A DNA stretch of 9,568 nt from Clostridia bacterium (GCA_017472105.1 JAFUQY010000217.1:1-9568); one strand, 5' to 3'; positions 1 through 5,611 are shown, counted from the first letter of the stretch. Made by a program: numbers and translations. The notes: a model not told the origin generated them from the sequence alone.

Positions 1-2
1 CC

Positions 3-227
3 TCCGCACCCGAGCAGTTCATCACCTACCACGACGAAGACAACCGTCCTCAGGCAAAGCTCGACCGCGACCTCTACGGCGGTATGGGCGTCTCCATCGG
101 CCGTCTCCGTCCCGACACCATCTTCGACTACAAGTTCGTAGGACTCTCACACAACACCCTCCGCGGTGCAGCAGGCGGTGCTGTTCTGATTGCCGAACTC
201 CTCTTCCGTCAGGGGTATCTTGACTGA
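3..227 (+). CDS. asd: Aspartate-semialdehyde dehydrogenase, C-terminal 74 residues (5' partial)
   Basis: The plus-strand frame from base 3 is open to a TGA at 225-227. Its peptide matches the end of the archaeal/fungal-type aspartate-semialdehyde dehydrogenase: SAPEQFITYHDEDNRPQAKLD, then GGMGVSIGRLR, then the conserved SHNTLRGAAGGA stretch and a short LIAELLFRQGYLD tail. The enzyme is cytoplasmic and reduces aspartyl phosphate to aspartate semialdehyde with NADPH, the branch point to lysine/diaminopimelate, threonine and methionine. The catalytic cysteine and NADP-binding fold lie before the window, so only the end of the catalytic/dimerisation domain is visible. A strong terminator at 335-387 follows, which suggests asd ends its transcription unit. 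Family assignment is confident; integrity of the missing part cannot be judged. Confidence 0.93.
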   Translation, partial: SAPEQFITYHDEDNRPQAKLDRDLYGGMGVSIGRLRPDTIFDYKFVGLSHNTLRGAAGGAVLIAELLFRQGYLD

Positions 228-253
228 GACGGGGAGCGAGTGCAGGGCTGACG

Positions 254-330
254 TATAGGAGAGAACGGGTCGCTTTTTTGACGGTTTACTTGTAAACCGC
301 AAGCTCGGCAAAAAACTTTCCACTGACAAG
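254..330 (+). repeat. Outer short repeat, left copy
   Basis: This segment begins TATAGGA, passes through CGCTTTTTTGA and ends AAGCTCGGCAAAAAA then CTTTCCACTGACAAG. The reverse complement of 3067-3130 has the same landmarks in the same order. The left copy carries an extra perfect hairpin (282-299) where the right copy has a plain A-rich stretch. It looks like a short dispersed palindromic (REP-like) element lying outside the main inverted-repeat arm; 74 unrelated bases (331-404) separate it from that arm. Confidence 0.7.
282..299. repeat. Perfect 8-bp hairpin inserted in left outer repeat
   Basis: CGGTTTAC, a 2-base TT loop, then GTAAACCG. The matching position of the right copy (near 3088-3098) lacks it, so it distinguishes the two copies. 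No T run follows directly, so it is not read as a terminator. Confidence 0.6.
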
Positions 331-334
331 GTAT

Positions 335-387
335 ATCCCTCTACGGTTATTATGGTTACCATGATATCGTAGAGGGATTTCTTTTTT
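335..387 (+). terminator. Intrinsic terminator downstream of asd
   Basis: ATCCCTCTACG (335-345) pairs perfectly with CGTAGAGGGAT (368-378). The inner part continues pairing imperfectly up to ATGG/CCAT around a TTA loop, giving a stem of roughly 20 bp. It is followed by TTTCTTTTTT. It lies 108 bases after the asd stop, with part of the outer repeat between. Confidence 0.88.
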
Positions 388-404
388 AATGACGTGCGGT
401 TGTG

Positions 405-757
405 GTTGATTATTCAGCGGTCTACGGGTACAATTGCGGATTGTGACTGAGGGTGCGGCGCCGTTATATGGTTTCAGACCATCAGAAAATCGTGTTCGAG
501 CTCACCCACTCAAGGAACTTGAGTGAGACCTCCGAGACCTCACTCCACGCAGTGAGTGTTTCGCCGTAGCCGTGGAGAAATTGCGAGATTTTGTTGCTTA
601 GATTGTTTCTGATCCGGGCTCACGCGCGCCTTGGAGGATAACGTCAAATTTCGTAGGGTTGATCCCTTGCGGTCAACCGTTGTAATAATTCCCGCCAGTC
701 ATCCCATCAACTCACCGCACACCCGCCTCGCTCATGATTCATTATGCATTGTGCATT
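405..757 (+). repeat. Long inverted-repeat arm, left
   Basis: This arm is matched in inverted orientation by 2661-2989. Perfectly identical blocks include 405-444 with 2950-2989, 532-573 with 2839-2880, and 653-721 with 2690-2758 (69 bp). Between these the arms diverge moderately. Each arm holds several small hairpins: GTACAAT/ATTGTAC, ATGGT/ACCAT, CTCACT/AGTGAG and GGTTGA/TCAACC. The inner end carries the TGCATTATG-type heptamer repeat that supplies the stop codon of the membrane-protein gene. No open frame is convincing within the arm. It could be a non-autonomous mobile repeat (MITE/REP composite) or a structured transcribed element; the sequence alone does not decide. Confidence 0.88.
507..525. 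repeat. Perfect 8-bp hairpin present only in left arm
   Basis: CACTCAAG, a GAA loop, then CTTGAGTG. The right arm at the same place has only a short unrelated stretch between its GAGCTC and its GAGACC landmarks. This explains most of the length difference between the arms (353 against 329 bases). Confidence 0.6.
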
Positions 758-1788
758 ACCGCCGCGTTCTTCTCTGCCGTTCTCTCTTCCCTCTGTCCGA
801 CGCCTGCCAGAATTACCGGTGCGGCGATCATGCCGGGGAGACCCGCTGTTTTCCATCCGACGTAGACTGCGAGCAATGCGACGGCGGGATGGACACCGGT
901 GACTTTTCCGACGAGGCGGGGCTCGAGAAACTGGCGGACAGCGTAGGTCACGGCGAGAAGCACCAGAAGACCCGCGCCCATGGCGGCATTTCCGCTGAGA
1001 AACTTCCACGCCGCCCACGGGACAAGCACAGCACTGCATCCGAAGACCGGAAGTGCATCGACAACTGCGGTGATGACTGCCGCCGCAAGGGGATTTTCCG
1101 CACCGATGAGGGTCAGTCCCGCGCTCAGCTCCACGGTGGTGACGAGGCACAAGGTAAAGCATGCGCGGATGTACGAGAACACCACGGACGAGGTTTCACC
1201 CATCCACGCGGACAGCTTCGGCTTCCACTTCTCCGGCAGGAGCGCACGCACACATTTCGAAGCCCCCGGCAGATCCGCCGTCAGGTACACGAACGCGACC
1301 GCGCCCATGAACACGGACATCACGCCGCCGCCAATGCTCTGTACCGCCTGACCGAGCAGCTCCGCGCCCTTGTTCCCGACGAATGCGGCTGCCTCCTCGA
1401 GTGCGTGCGACACGATGCCGTAGAACTGCCCGAGACGCTCCTCAGACGCCGCAAACGGGAGCAGATGCACCAGTCCCGTGAGAAGCTCCGCAATGTCCTC
1501 AGCGGCATCCGGCAGGCGTCCGATCAGCTGCCAAAGCTCCGTGAGCAGTCTTCCGGACAGAACCGTAAGTGCATATCCCGCGCCGAACAGGACGAGGACG
1601 GCATACACCGCGCAGAACGGCACCTCCTTCATCCGTGCGAGCTTTGCCAGCCTGACCCCGAGCGGACGCACGAACCTCGCCGCAAGATACGCAGCCGCAA
1701 ACGGAATCACCGCTGCCGCAACTCTGCCGACGCTCTCCGCGAACAGAAACCCGACCGCGCATCCGAGTGCAATCCACTGCCAGCGCAT
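742..1788 (-). CDS. AI-2E/YtvI-family integral membrane protein
   Basis: A 348-residue polytopic protein of the AI-2E transporter family (PF01594), closest in feel to the sporulation membrane protein YtvI. About seven hydrophobic segments are visible, near residues 7-37, 57-79, 150-172, 205-230, 234-262, 267-286 and 300-329. Between the second and third lies a soluble region rich in E, L and A. The family signature is clear: DALPVFG at 244-250, then RQFLEPRLVG at 285-294, then a GVHPAVALLAVYVG segment. The start at 1788 is chosen because a GGAGG sits 7 bases upstream; an in-frame ATG at 1824 would add 12 polar residues with a poorer site. The last residues (VMHNA, then TAA) are encoded by the inverted-repeat arm. 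YtvI proteins are linked to sporulation, but the molecular role is unsettled and the transported substrate, if any, is unknown. It diverges from the gene at 1954. Confidence 0.85.
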   Translation of the reverse strand: MRWQWIALGCAVGFLFAESVGRVAAAVIPFAAAYLAARFVRPLGVRLAKLARMKEVPFCAVYAVLVLFGAGYALTVLSGRLLTELWQLIGRLPDAAEDIAELLTGLVHLLPFAASEERLGQFYGIVSHALEEAAAFVGNKGAELLGQAVQSIGGGVMSVFMGAVAFVYLTADLPGASKCVRALLPEKWKPKLSAWMGETSSVVFSYIRACFTLCLVTTVELSAGLTLIGAENPLAAAVITAVVDALPVFGCSAVLVPWAAWKFLSGNAAMGAGLLVLLAVTYAVRQFLEPRLVGKVTGVHPAVALLAVYVGWKTAGLPGMIAAPVILAGVGQREERTAEKNAAVMHNA

Positions 1789-1795
1789 CCCGTCA

Positions 1796-1800
1796 CCTCC
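1796..1800 (-). promoter_or_regulatory. Ribosome binding site setting the start of the YtvI-like gene
   Basis: The minus strand reads GGAGG, TGACGGG, then ATG at 1788, an ideal 7-base spacing. This favours 1788 over the in-frame ATG at 1824. Confidence 0.8.
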
Positions 1801-1884
1801 GTTTTCTGATTCATTTGTTTCCATAGTATGCCCGGAATGACGAAAAAAACACCGCCGCAAAGTCCCCGGAAAACATTGATCTCC

Positions 1885-1913
1885 TTGACAGCGGACGGCA
1901 TATCTGCTACAAT
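1885..1913 (+). promoter_or_regulatory. Sigma-70 type promoter for the B12 activation-domain gene
   Basis: A perfect -35 TTGACA (1885-1890), a 17-base spacer and TACAAT (1908-1913) as the -10. It lies 40 bases before the chosen start, leaving a short leader with no room for a riboswitch. No equally good promoter was found for the divergent minus-strand gene, although TACTAT near 1825-1830 could be its -10. Confidence 0.82.
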
Positions 1914-1925
1914 ATAGATATCTAT
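1914..1925. promoter_or_regulatory. 12-bp perfect palindrome at the transcription start
   Basis: ATAGATATCTAT begins one base after the -10 box, where the transcription start should fall. It is a possible operator, but the AT-rich base composition makes chance occurrence plausible. Confidence 0.35.
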
Positions 1926-1943
1926 CGAAAACAATCCAACCAT

Positions 1944-1948
1944 GGAGG
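1944..1948 (+). promoter_or_regulatory. Ribosome binding site setting the start at 1954
   Basis: GGAGG lies 5 bases before ATG 1954 and overlaps the codons following the alternative ATG at 1942. The 1942 start has no purine-rich site of its own, so 1954 is preferred. Confidence 0.7.
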
Positions 1949-1953
1949 CTGTT

Positions 1954-2655
1954 ATGTTTACGGAAAAAATCGGCGGCGGCGTGCGGATCACTCTGGATTT
2001 CCCTCTCGCACTGCCCGATGACGCAAAGAACGCCCTGCTGGAAAAATGGGAAATGGCGAACGACGACGGCGAAGTCGATGATTTGCTCAAAGAAGCAGAA
2101 GCGATCGCAAAACCATCGGCATACGTGCTCCCTCTGACCATCGACGAGCTGAAGGAAGATTATGCCATCCTCTCCGGCGTCCGGTTTGAGAGTACCCTGT
2201 TCACCGAACAGCTCAGTCCGCTCATGAACCGCGAAAATCCCACCGTGTACGCCTATACCATCACCTGCGGCCCGGAACTGCATGCGTGGAGCCAGAATCA
2301 GGACGATATCCTCCTGCAAGGCGTCGCGGAAGACATCTCCGTGCGGTATCTCTACCTCGCGTCGGCGGCTCTGAGACAGTACGTCAGCGAAAATTACTTC
2401 AAGGGAAAACACTTCTCCGCCATGAATCCCGGCTCGCTCCGTACATGGAACCTCACCAACCAGAAGCCCCTGTTCTCCCTCCTCGGCGAAGGTGCGGAGC
2501 GGTGCGGCGTCCAGCTGAACGACTCCATGCTCATGATCCCCTTCAAATCCGGCTCCGGCGTGTACTACGAAAGCGAACACAGCTTCGAGTCGTGCATGTT
2601 CTGCGATAAGCTCAACTGCCCCAACAGACGTGCAGAATTCAAGGGAAATGCATAA
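1954..2655 (+). CDS. Vitamin B12-dependent methionine synthase activation domain-like protein
   Basis: A 233-residue soluble protein whose second half resembles the stand-alone B12-dependent methionine synthase activation-domain proteins (Met_synt_B12-like) common in Clostridia. The recognisable run is MNPGS (157-161), W165, Q170 and KPLFSLLG, then GVQLNDSMLMIPFKSGSGVYY, and a terminal cysteine cluster C214-x2-C217-x4-C222 followed by NRR. The N-terminal half (1-95) is acidic and poorly conserved by eye. In full-length MetH this domain binds S-adenosylmethionine and supports reductive reactivation of the corrinoid. The stand-alone forms are thought to serve corrinoid proteins, and the cysteines could bind a metal or iron-sulfur centre; both points are inference. 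No corrinoid protein or methyltransferase gene is nearby. Transcription is from 1885-1913, and the TAA stop falls in a TGCATAA heptamer at the repeat boundary. Family call is good; exact role unknown. Confidence 0.78.
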   Translation: MFTEKIGGGVRITLDFPLALPDDAKNALLEKWEMANDDGEVDDLLKEAEAIAKPSAYVLPLTIDELKEDYAILSGVRFESTLFTEQLSPLMNRENPTVYAYTITCGPELHAWSQNQDDILLQGVAEDISVRYLYLASAALRQYVSENYFKGKHFSAMNPGSLRTWNLTNQKPLFSLLGEGAERCGVQLNDSMLMIPFKSGSGVYYESEHSFESCMFCDKLNCPNRRAEFKGNA

Positions 2656-2660
2656 ATCGG

Positions 2661-2989
2661 AATGCATAATGCATAATGAAAAAGACGGATGTGCGGTGAG
2701 TTGATGGGATGACTGGCGGGAATTATTACAACGGTTGACCGCAAGGGATCAACCCTACCGAAATTGGAAGTTATCCTCCCCGGCGCGCGTGAGCCAAAAC
2801 CTACGAACGATTTAGGCAACGAGATCAAGGTATTCTCTACGGCTACGGCGAAACACTCACTGCGTGGAGTGAGGTCTCGGCGGTCCCTGTGAGCTCAAAA
2901 ACGATTTCCTGATGGTCTGAAACCATATAACGGCATCGCACCCTCAAGTACAATCCGCAATTGTACCCGTAGACCGCTGAATAATCAAC
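2661..2989 (-). repeat. Long inverted-repeat arm, right
   Basis: This is the reverse-complement partner of 405-757. It starts with tandem AATGCATAATGCATAATGA six bases after the stop codon at 2655 and ends at the complement of GTTGATTATTCAGCGG. Its GTACAAT-5-ATTGTAC hairpin (2949-2967) is perfect, whereas the left copy has one extra base in the stem. It lacks the inserted hairpin found at 507-525. No coding frame is supported here. Confidence 0.88.
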
Positions 2990-3066
2990 AAAAAACGCAC
3001 GCAGTCAAATAAATCCCCCGAAGCTGACGAAACTATATCAACTCACTCCCCGTAGTGAACCGAAAT
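2990..3066. other. Gene-free spacer between right arm and right outer repeat
   Basis: No gene, terminator or clear promoter is seen in these 77 bases. The corresponding left spacer (331-404) has unrelated sequence and holds the asd terminator, so the two repeat layers are separate elements. The whole gene-free stretch from 2656 to 3175 consists of the right arm, this spacer, the outer repeat and the leader of the next gene. Confidence 0.5.
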
Positions 3067-3130
3067 CTTGTCAGTGGAAAGTTTTTGCCAAGCTTTTTTC
3101 AAAAAGCGTCAACGCGTCCCCCTTCCTATA
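3067..3130 (-). repeat. Outer short repeat, right copy
   Basis: The reverse complement reads TATAGGA, then GACGCTTTTTGAAAAAAGC, then TTGGCAAAAA and CTTTCCACTGACAAG, matching 254-330. The GCTTTTT/AAAAAGC part is itself a hairpin. Confidence 0.7.
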
Positions 3131-3175
3131 TCCACCAACAAATAAAATCTCTATATAAAGAAAGGAACTCTCCGT

Positions 3176-3769
3176 ATGAAAAGAATCTGTTTATCCATGA
3201 TGCTGGCGGTGCTGATGCTTGCCGGGATCGTGCTGACCGGGTGTACCGGGAATAAGGAAAGCAGCGGTGACATCGGAGAATTGGGTGAAACTGTCATGGT
3301 ACAGATCGAAATGGAAAACGGCGGCATTATCAAGCTGGAGCTTTATCCGGAAGCCGCTCCCATCACCGTTGAGAACTTTGTAAAGCTCGCCAACGACGGC
3401 TTCTACAACGGACTCATCTTCCACCGCGTCATCAAGGACTTCATGATCCAGGGCGGCGACCCGGAAGGTACCGGTATGGGTGGTGCAAAGGACAAGATCA
3501 AGGGCGAATTCTCCGTCAACGGCTGGAATAACCCCATCTCCCACACCCGCGGCGTTATCTCCATGGCAAGAAGCCGCGCTTATGACTCCGCTTCCTCCCA
3601 GTTCTTCATCTGCCACGCCGATTCCACTTACCTCGACGGTCAGTATGCCGCATTCGGCAAGGTTACCGAGGGTATGGAAGTCGTTGACGAAATCGCAGGC
3701 GTCGCTACCGATAAGAACGACAGACCCCGCGAAGACGTCGTCATCAAGTCCATCACCGTTATCGACTGA
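3176..3769 (+). CDS. Cyclophilin-type peptidyl-prolyl cis-trans isomerase, lipoprotein
   Basis: A 197-residue secreted cyclophilin. Residues 1-22 form a signal peptide (KR, a hydrophobic run, then LTG) and C23 is the expected lipidated cysteine, so the enzyme should be anchored outside the membrane. A short linker rich in G, S and E leads to the cyclophilin domain (about 39-197). Typical active-site stretches are FHRVIKDFMIQGGDP (82-96, with catalytic Arg84 and Gln92) and SQFFI (141-145). LDGQYAAFGKV (153-163) carries tyrosine in place of the histidine of human cyclophilin A, as is common in bacterial members. The protein would speed proline isomerisation in exported proteins. AGAAAGGA (3159-3166) lies 9 bases before the ATG. 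No clear promoter was identified between the outer repeat and the ribosome site. It is a distinct unit from asd, separated from it by the repeat island. Confidence 0.93.
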   Translation: MKRICLSMMLAVLMLAGIVLTGCTGNKESSGDIGELGETVMVQIEMENGGIIKLELYPEAAPITVENFVKLANDGFYNGLIFHRVIKDFMIQGGDPEGTGMGGAKDKIKGEFSVNGWNNPISHTRGVISMARSRAYDSASSQFFICHADSTYLDGQYAAFGKVTEGMEVVDEIAGVATDKNDRPREDVVIKSITVID

Positions 3770-3791
3770 ATCAATACGCCATAATCACACC

Positions 3792-3822
3792 ACAGGTACA
3801 GTATCCACCATGCTGTGCCTGT
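3792..3822 (+). terminator. Hairpin after the cyclophilin gene, possible weak terminator
   Basis: ACAGGTACAG (3792-3801) pairs with CTGTGCCTGT (3813-3822) over ten positions with one G-U pair. Only a broken T stretch (TCTGCTTT) follows, so termination may be partial and the Nudix gene, 27 bases downstream, may receive read-through. Confidence 0.45.
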
Positions 3823-3849
3823 TCTGCTTTATCCCCGGAGGACATTTTT

Positions 3850-4326
3850 ATGGATATCTCCTATACTTCCGGAAACCGGAAATTCAATTACAGAGTCTGC
3901 GCCGTCATCCTCTCAGAAGGCAGACTCCTCGCCATGCACGACGAACGCTCCCCGTATTATTATCTCCCCGGCGGCAGAGTGAAACTCGGAGAAACCGCGG
4001 AAGATGCTGTGCTGAGAGAGATCAAGGAAGAGCTGAATATCACTCCCACTATCGCACGCCCGCTCTGGCTGAATCAGGCCTTCTTTACGGAGGATGTGGA
4101 TCGCCTGGATTACCACGAGCTCTGCATCTATTTTCTGATGGATATCTCGGGCACCGATCTGCTGAACCGCGGCAGAACCTTCTCCTCCACCGAAGGACGG
4201 CATACCCATTCCTTTGAATGGCTCGAATTTGAACGGCTGAAGGATGAGTATTTCTATCCGCTCTTCCTGAAACAGGAAATTTTCAATCTCCCCGACCGCT
4301 TCACCATCCGCACCGAAATCGAATAA
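3850..4326 (+). CDS. Nudix hydrolase
   Basis: A 158-residue cytoplasmic Nudix protein. The Nudix box runs from G42 to I64: G-x5-E48-x7-R56-E57-I-K-E60-E61-L-N-I. All the acidic metal-binding positions are intact; the usual glycine near the end of the motif is asparagine (N63), a tolerated variation. The upstream strand reads NYRVCAVILSEGRLLAMHD, and the box is preceded by YYYLPGG, as in ADP-ribose or NTP-cleaving members. The C-terminus continues FEWLEFERLKDEYFYPLFLKQEI, typical of the small Nudix proteins often annotated as nucleotide sanitation enzymes. The substrate cannot be read from the sequence. GGAGGA (3837-3842) lies 7 bases before the ATG, and a strong terminator follows at 4335-4377. 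It may be co-transcribed with the cyclophilin gene if the hairpin at 3792-3822 is leaky. Confidence 0.9.
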   Translation: MDISYTSGNRKFNYRVCAVILSEGRLLAMHDERSPYYYLPGGRVKLGETAEDAVLREIKEELNITPTIARPLWLNQAFFTEDVDRLDYHELCIYFLMDISGTDLLNRGRTFSSTEGRHTHSFEWLEFERLKDEYFYPLFLKQEIFNLPDRFTIRTEIE

Positions 4327-4334
4327 TCCGAATC

Positions 4335-4377
4335 CGCCGCATTGTGTGGACTTTTCTTCCCACGATGCGGCGTTTTT
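4335..4377 (+). terminator. Intrinsic terminator of the Nudix gene
   Basis: CGCCGCATTGTG (4335-4346) pairs with CACGATGCGGCG (4361-4372) with one G-U pair, around a T-rich loop. TTTTT follows. It isolates the downstream ArsR operon from read-through. Confidence 0.92.
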
Positions 4378-4420
4378 CTGTCTCTGTGCAGACGCGTTTC
4401 GATGCGCATCAAAATATTTA

Positions 4421-4438
4421 TTTAGATTTTTATCTAAA
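4421..4438. promoter_or_regulatory. Inverted repeat upstream of the ArsR operon promoter
   Basis: TTTAGAT, 4 bases, then ATCTAAA, ending 6 bases before the -35 box. The half-site ATTTAGATG recurs at 4456-4464 inside the promoter spacer. Good candidate binding site for the ArsR protein encoded in the operon, by position only. Confidence 0.5.
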
Positions 4439-4443
4439 AGCTA

Positions 4444-4472
4444 TTGACAAACAGTATTTAGATGAGTATAAT
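4444..4472 (+). promoter_or_regulatory. Consensus sigma-70 promoter of the hypothetical/ArsR operon
   Basis: TTGACA (4444-4449), a 17-base spacer and TATAAT (4467-4472): a perfect match to the vegetative consensus at optimal spacing. A promoter this strong in front of a repressor gene implies tight negative control, which fits the operator-like repeats around it. Confidence 0.92.
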
Positions 4473-4479
4473 AATACTC
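4464..4479. promoter_or_regulatory. Inverted repeat overlapping the -10 box, probable operator
   Basis: GAGTAT, 4 bases, ATACTC: a perfect inverted repeat covering the -10 element and the probable start point. A regulator bound here would block polymerase. ArsR proteins usually bind such 12-2-12-like dyads at their own promoters, so autoregulation is the likely use. Confidence 0.62.
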
Positions 4480-4499
4480 AAGAAAGGACGGTGTTGCAA

Positions 4500-5063
4500 A
4501 TGACACAGAATTATCTCCCGAAGGACGCGGCGGAATATCCGAAAGCCTCTGCCGCACGGACGTACATGGTCGAAACCGCAAACAGATACGCGGACGGCTA
4601 TGCGGAACAGATGAAATCCCTCTCGAAGGACGACAGAATGCAGAAGAAAGCCCTCGCCATCCAGAAGCATATGGCAGAGCACTGCGGAACCTTCGCCGCG
4701 ATGGGATTCAATCAGGCGACATGGAAGGATCAGATCGCGCGGCGGGAAAATATCCTCAGAAATCACACCGAGGTTCTCACGCCGTATCTCGATACGATCG
4801 AAACACTCCCGGAGGACGAAAAGTTCGCCTTCATCCTGTACGCGCACACGAACTGGTTCCTGCATAATGCCTTCATCGACAAGCATATCGGGAATCTGAA
4901 TACCGCGAAAGAAGCCGGAAAGCCGGAGACCGCATTCGATGACCGCATCATCCTCGGTACCGTCTACGCCATCTGCCGGGAGTGGCGCGCATGGTGGAAG
5001 GAAAACGGCTCCGCGGACTTTGATACGTGGACGTACGAGGATTCCCCGTGGGAGGATCACTGA
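4500..5063 (+). CDS. Unrecognised 187-residue protein, first gene of the ArsR-DUF2087 operon
   Basis: I do not recognise this family. The protein has no signal peptide or membrane segment and should be cytoplasmic. It looks largely helical and is rich in charged and aromatic residues, with many tryptophans (W75, W119, W162, W165, W166, W177, W184). Histidines and a cysteine cluster in two places, KHMAEHC (56-62) and HTNWFLHNAFIDKH (116-129), so metal or ligand binding is possible but unproven. AAAGGA (4483-4488) lies 11 bases before ATG 4500. An in-frame upstream ATG at 4344 is rejected because that stretch holds the previous terminator and this operon's promoter. It shares a TGATG stop/start with the ArsR gene, so the two are probably translationally coupled and this protein likely acts in whatever process the regulator senses. 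Confidence 0.82.
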   Translation: MTQNYLPKDAAEYPKASAARTYMVETANRYADGYAEQMKSLSKDDRMQKKALAIQKHMAEHCGTFAAMGFNQATWKDQIARRENILRNHTEVLTPYLDTIETLPEDEKFAFILYAHTNWFLHNAFIDKHIGNLNTAKEAGKPETAFDDRIILGTVYAICREWRAWWKENGSADFDTWTYEDSPWEDH

Positions 5064-5611
5064 TGGAACGTGACGCTGCCGCAATTTTCAAGGCACTCGG
5101 GGACGAATCCCGGCTTGCCATCGTGCGGATGCTCATCGCGGGCGAATCGTACGTCGAGCTGATCGCGAGCCGCCTGAACCTCACCAGCGCGACCGTGAGC
5201 CATCATCTGAAAAAGCTCGAAGCCGCAGGTCTGGTCGAATGCCACCGCACGCAGTTTTATATGATCTACTCCGTGAAGCGGGATATCCTCGGCGAGACCC
5301 TCATCGACCTGATCGGAACCCTTCCCGCCCTCGACGACGATACGAAATACAAGCAGTCCGTGATCGACGCGTTTTTCGAATACGGACGCCTGAAGGCACT
5401 GCCCGCACAGCGGAAAAAGCGTGAAGTCGTGCTGAAATACATCCTCGAGCCGCTGGAGACGGGCAAATCCTACACCGAGCAGGAAATCAACGAGCACATC
5501 GTGAAGTACAACGACGACTACTGCACCATCCGGCGTGAGATGATCGCGTTCGGACTCGTGGAGCGGGAAAAATCCCCTGACACCACAGGAGACGTGTACG
5601 TAATTCTTTAA
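5063..5611 (+). CDS. ArsR-family transcriptional regulator fused to DUF2087
   Basis: A 182-residue two-domain regulator. Residues 1-75 form an ArsR-type winged helix: AAAIFKALGDESRLAIVRML, then the recognition region NLTSATVSHHLKKLEAAGLVEC (39-60). The usual metal-sensing cysteine pair in the third helix is absent (SYVELIASRL), so it is probably not a classical metal sensor. Residues about 110-182 match DUF2087: LPAQRKKREVVLKYILEPLETGKSYTEQEINEHIVKYNDDYCTIRREMIAFGLVERE. This domain is frequently fused to HTH domains and has no settled function. GGAGG (5051-5055) lies 7 bases before ATG 5063, which overlaps the preceding stop by one base. An in-frame ATG at 5027 would lie inside the upstream gene and lacks this site. 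Bases 5426-5569 are duplicated at 6590-6733. It likely represses its own operon through the inverted repeats near 4421-4479. Confidence 0.9.
   Translation: MERDAAAIFKALGDESRLAIVRMLIAGESYVELIASRLNLTSATVSHHLKKLEAAGLVECHRTQFYMIYSVKRDILGETLIDLIGTLPALDDDTKYKQSVIDAFFEYGRLKALPAQRKKREVVLKYILEPLETGKSYTEQEINEHIVKYNDDYCTIRREMIAFGLVEREKSPDTTGDVYVIL

Noticed and set aside
631..1809. A 392-codon plus-strand open frame
   Set aside because: It is antisense to the membrane-protein gene, starts inside the repeat arm, and its peptide is rich in R, H and C without any recognisable domain. It is a shadow of GC-rich coding DNA.
1914..1953. Cobalamin riboswitch before the B12 activation-domain gene
   Set aside because: The leader after the promoter is about 35 bases, far too short, and no B12-box-like sequence is seen.
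1789..2667. N-terminal extension of the YtvI-like frame giving a 641-residue minus-strand protein
   Set aside because: The extension is antisense to the well-supported activation-domain gene, and an ideal ribosome site marks the start at 1788.
405..2989. Classical insertion sequence or composite transposon
   Set aside because: No transposase, resolvase or integrase gene lies in or next to the repeats, and no clear target-site duplication is visible at the outer ends.
2661..3130. CRISPR array or tandem repeat array in the gene-free region
   Set aside because: Apart from the short TGCATAA tandem there are no regularly spaced direct repeats with unique spacers.
4344..4499. Upstream start for the unknown operon gene at 4344
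   Set aside because: This stretch contains the Nudix terminator stem, the operator-like repeats and the consensus promoter. Its added peptide would be translated from DNA upstream of the transcription start.
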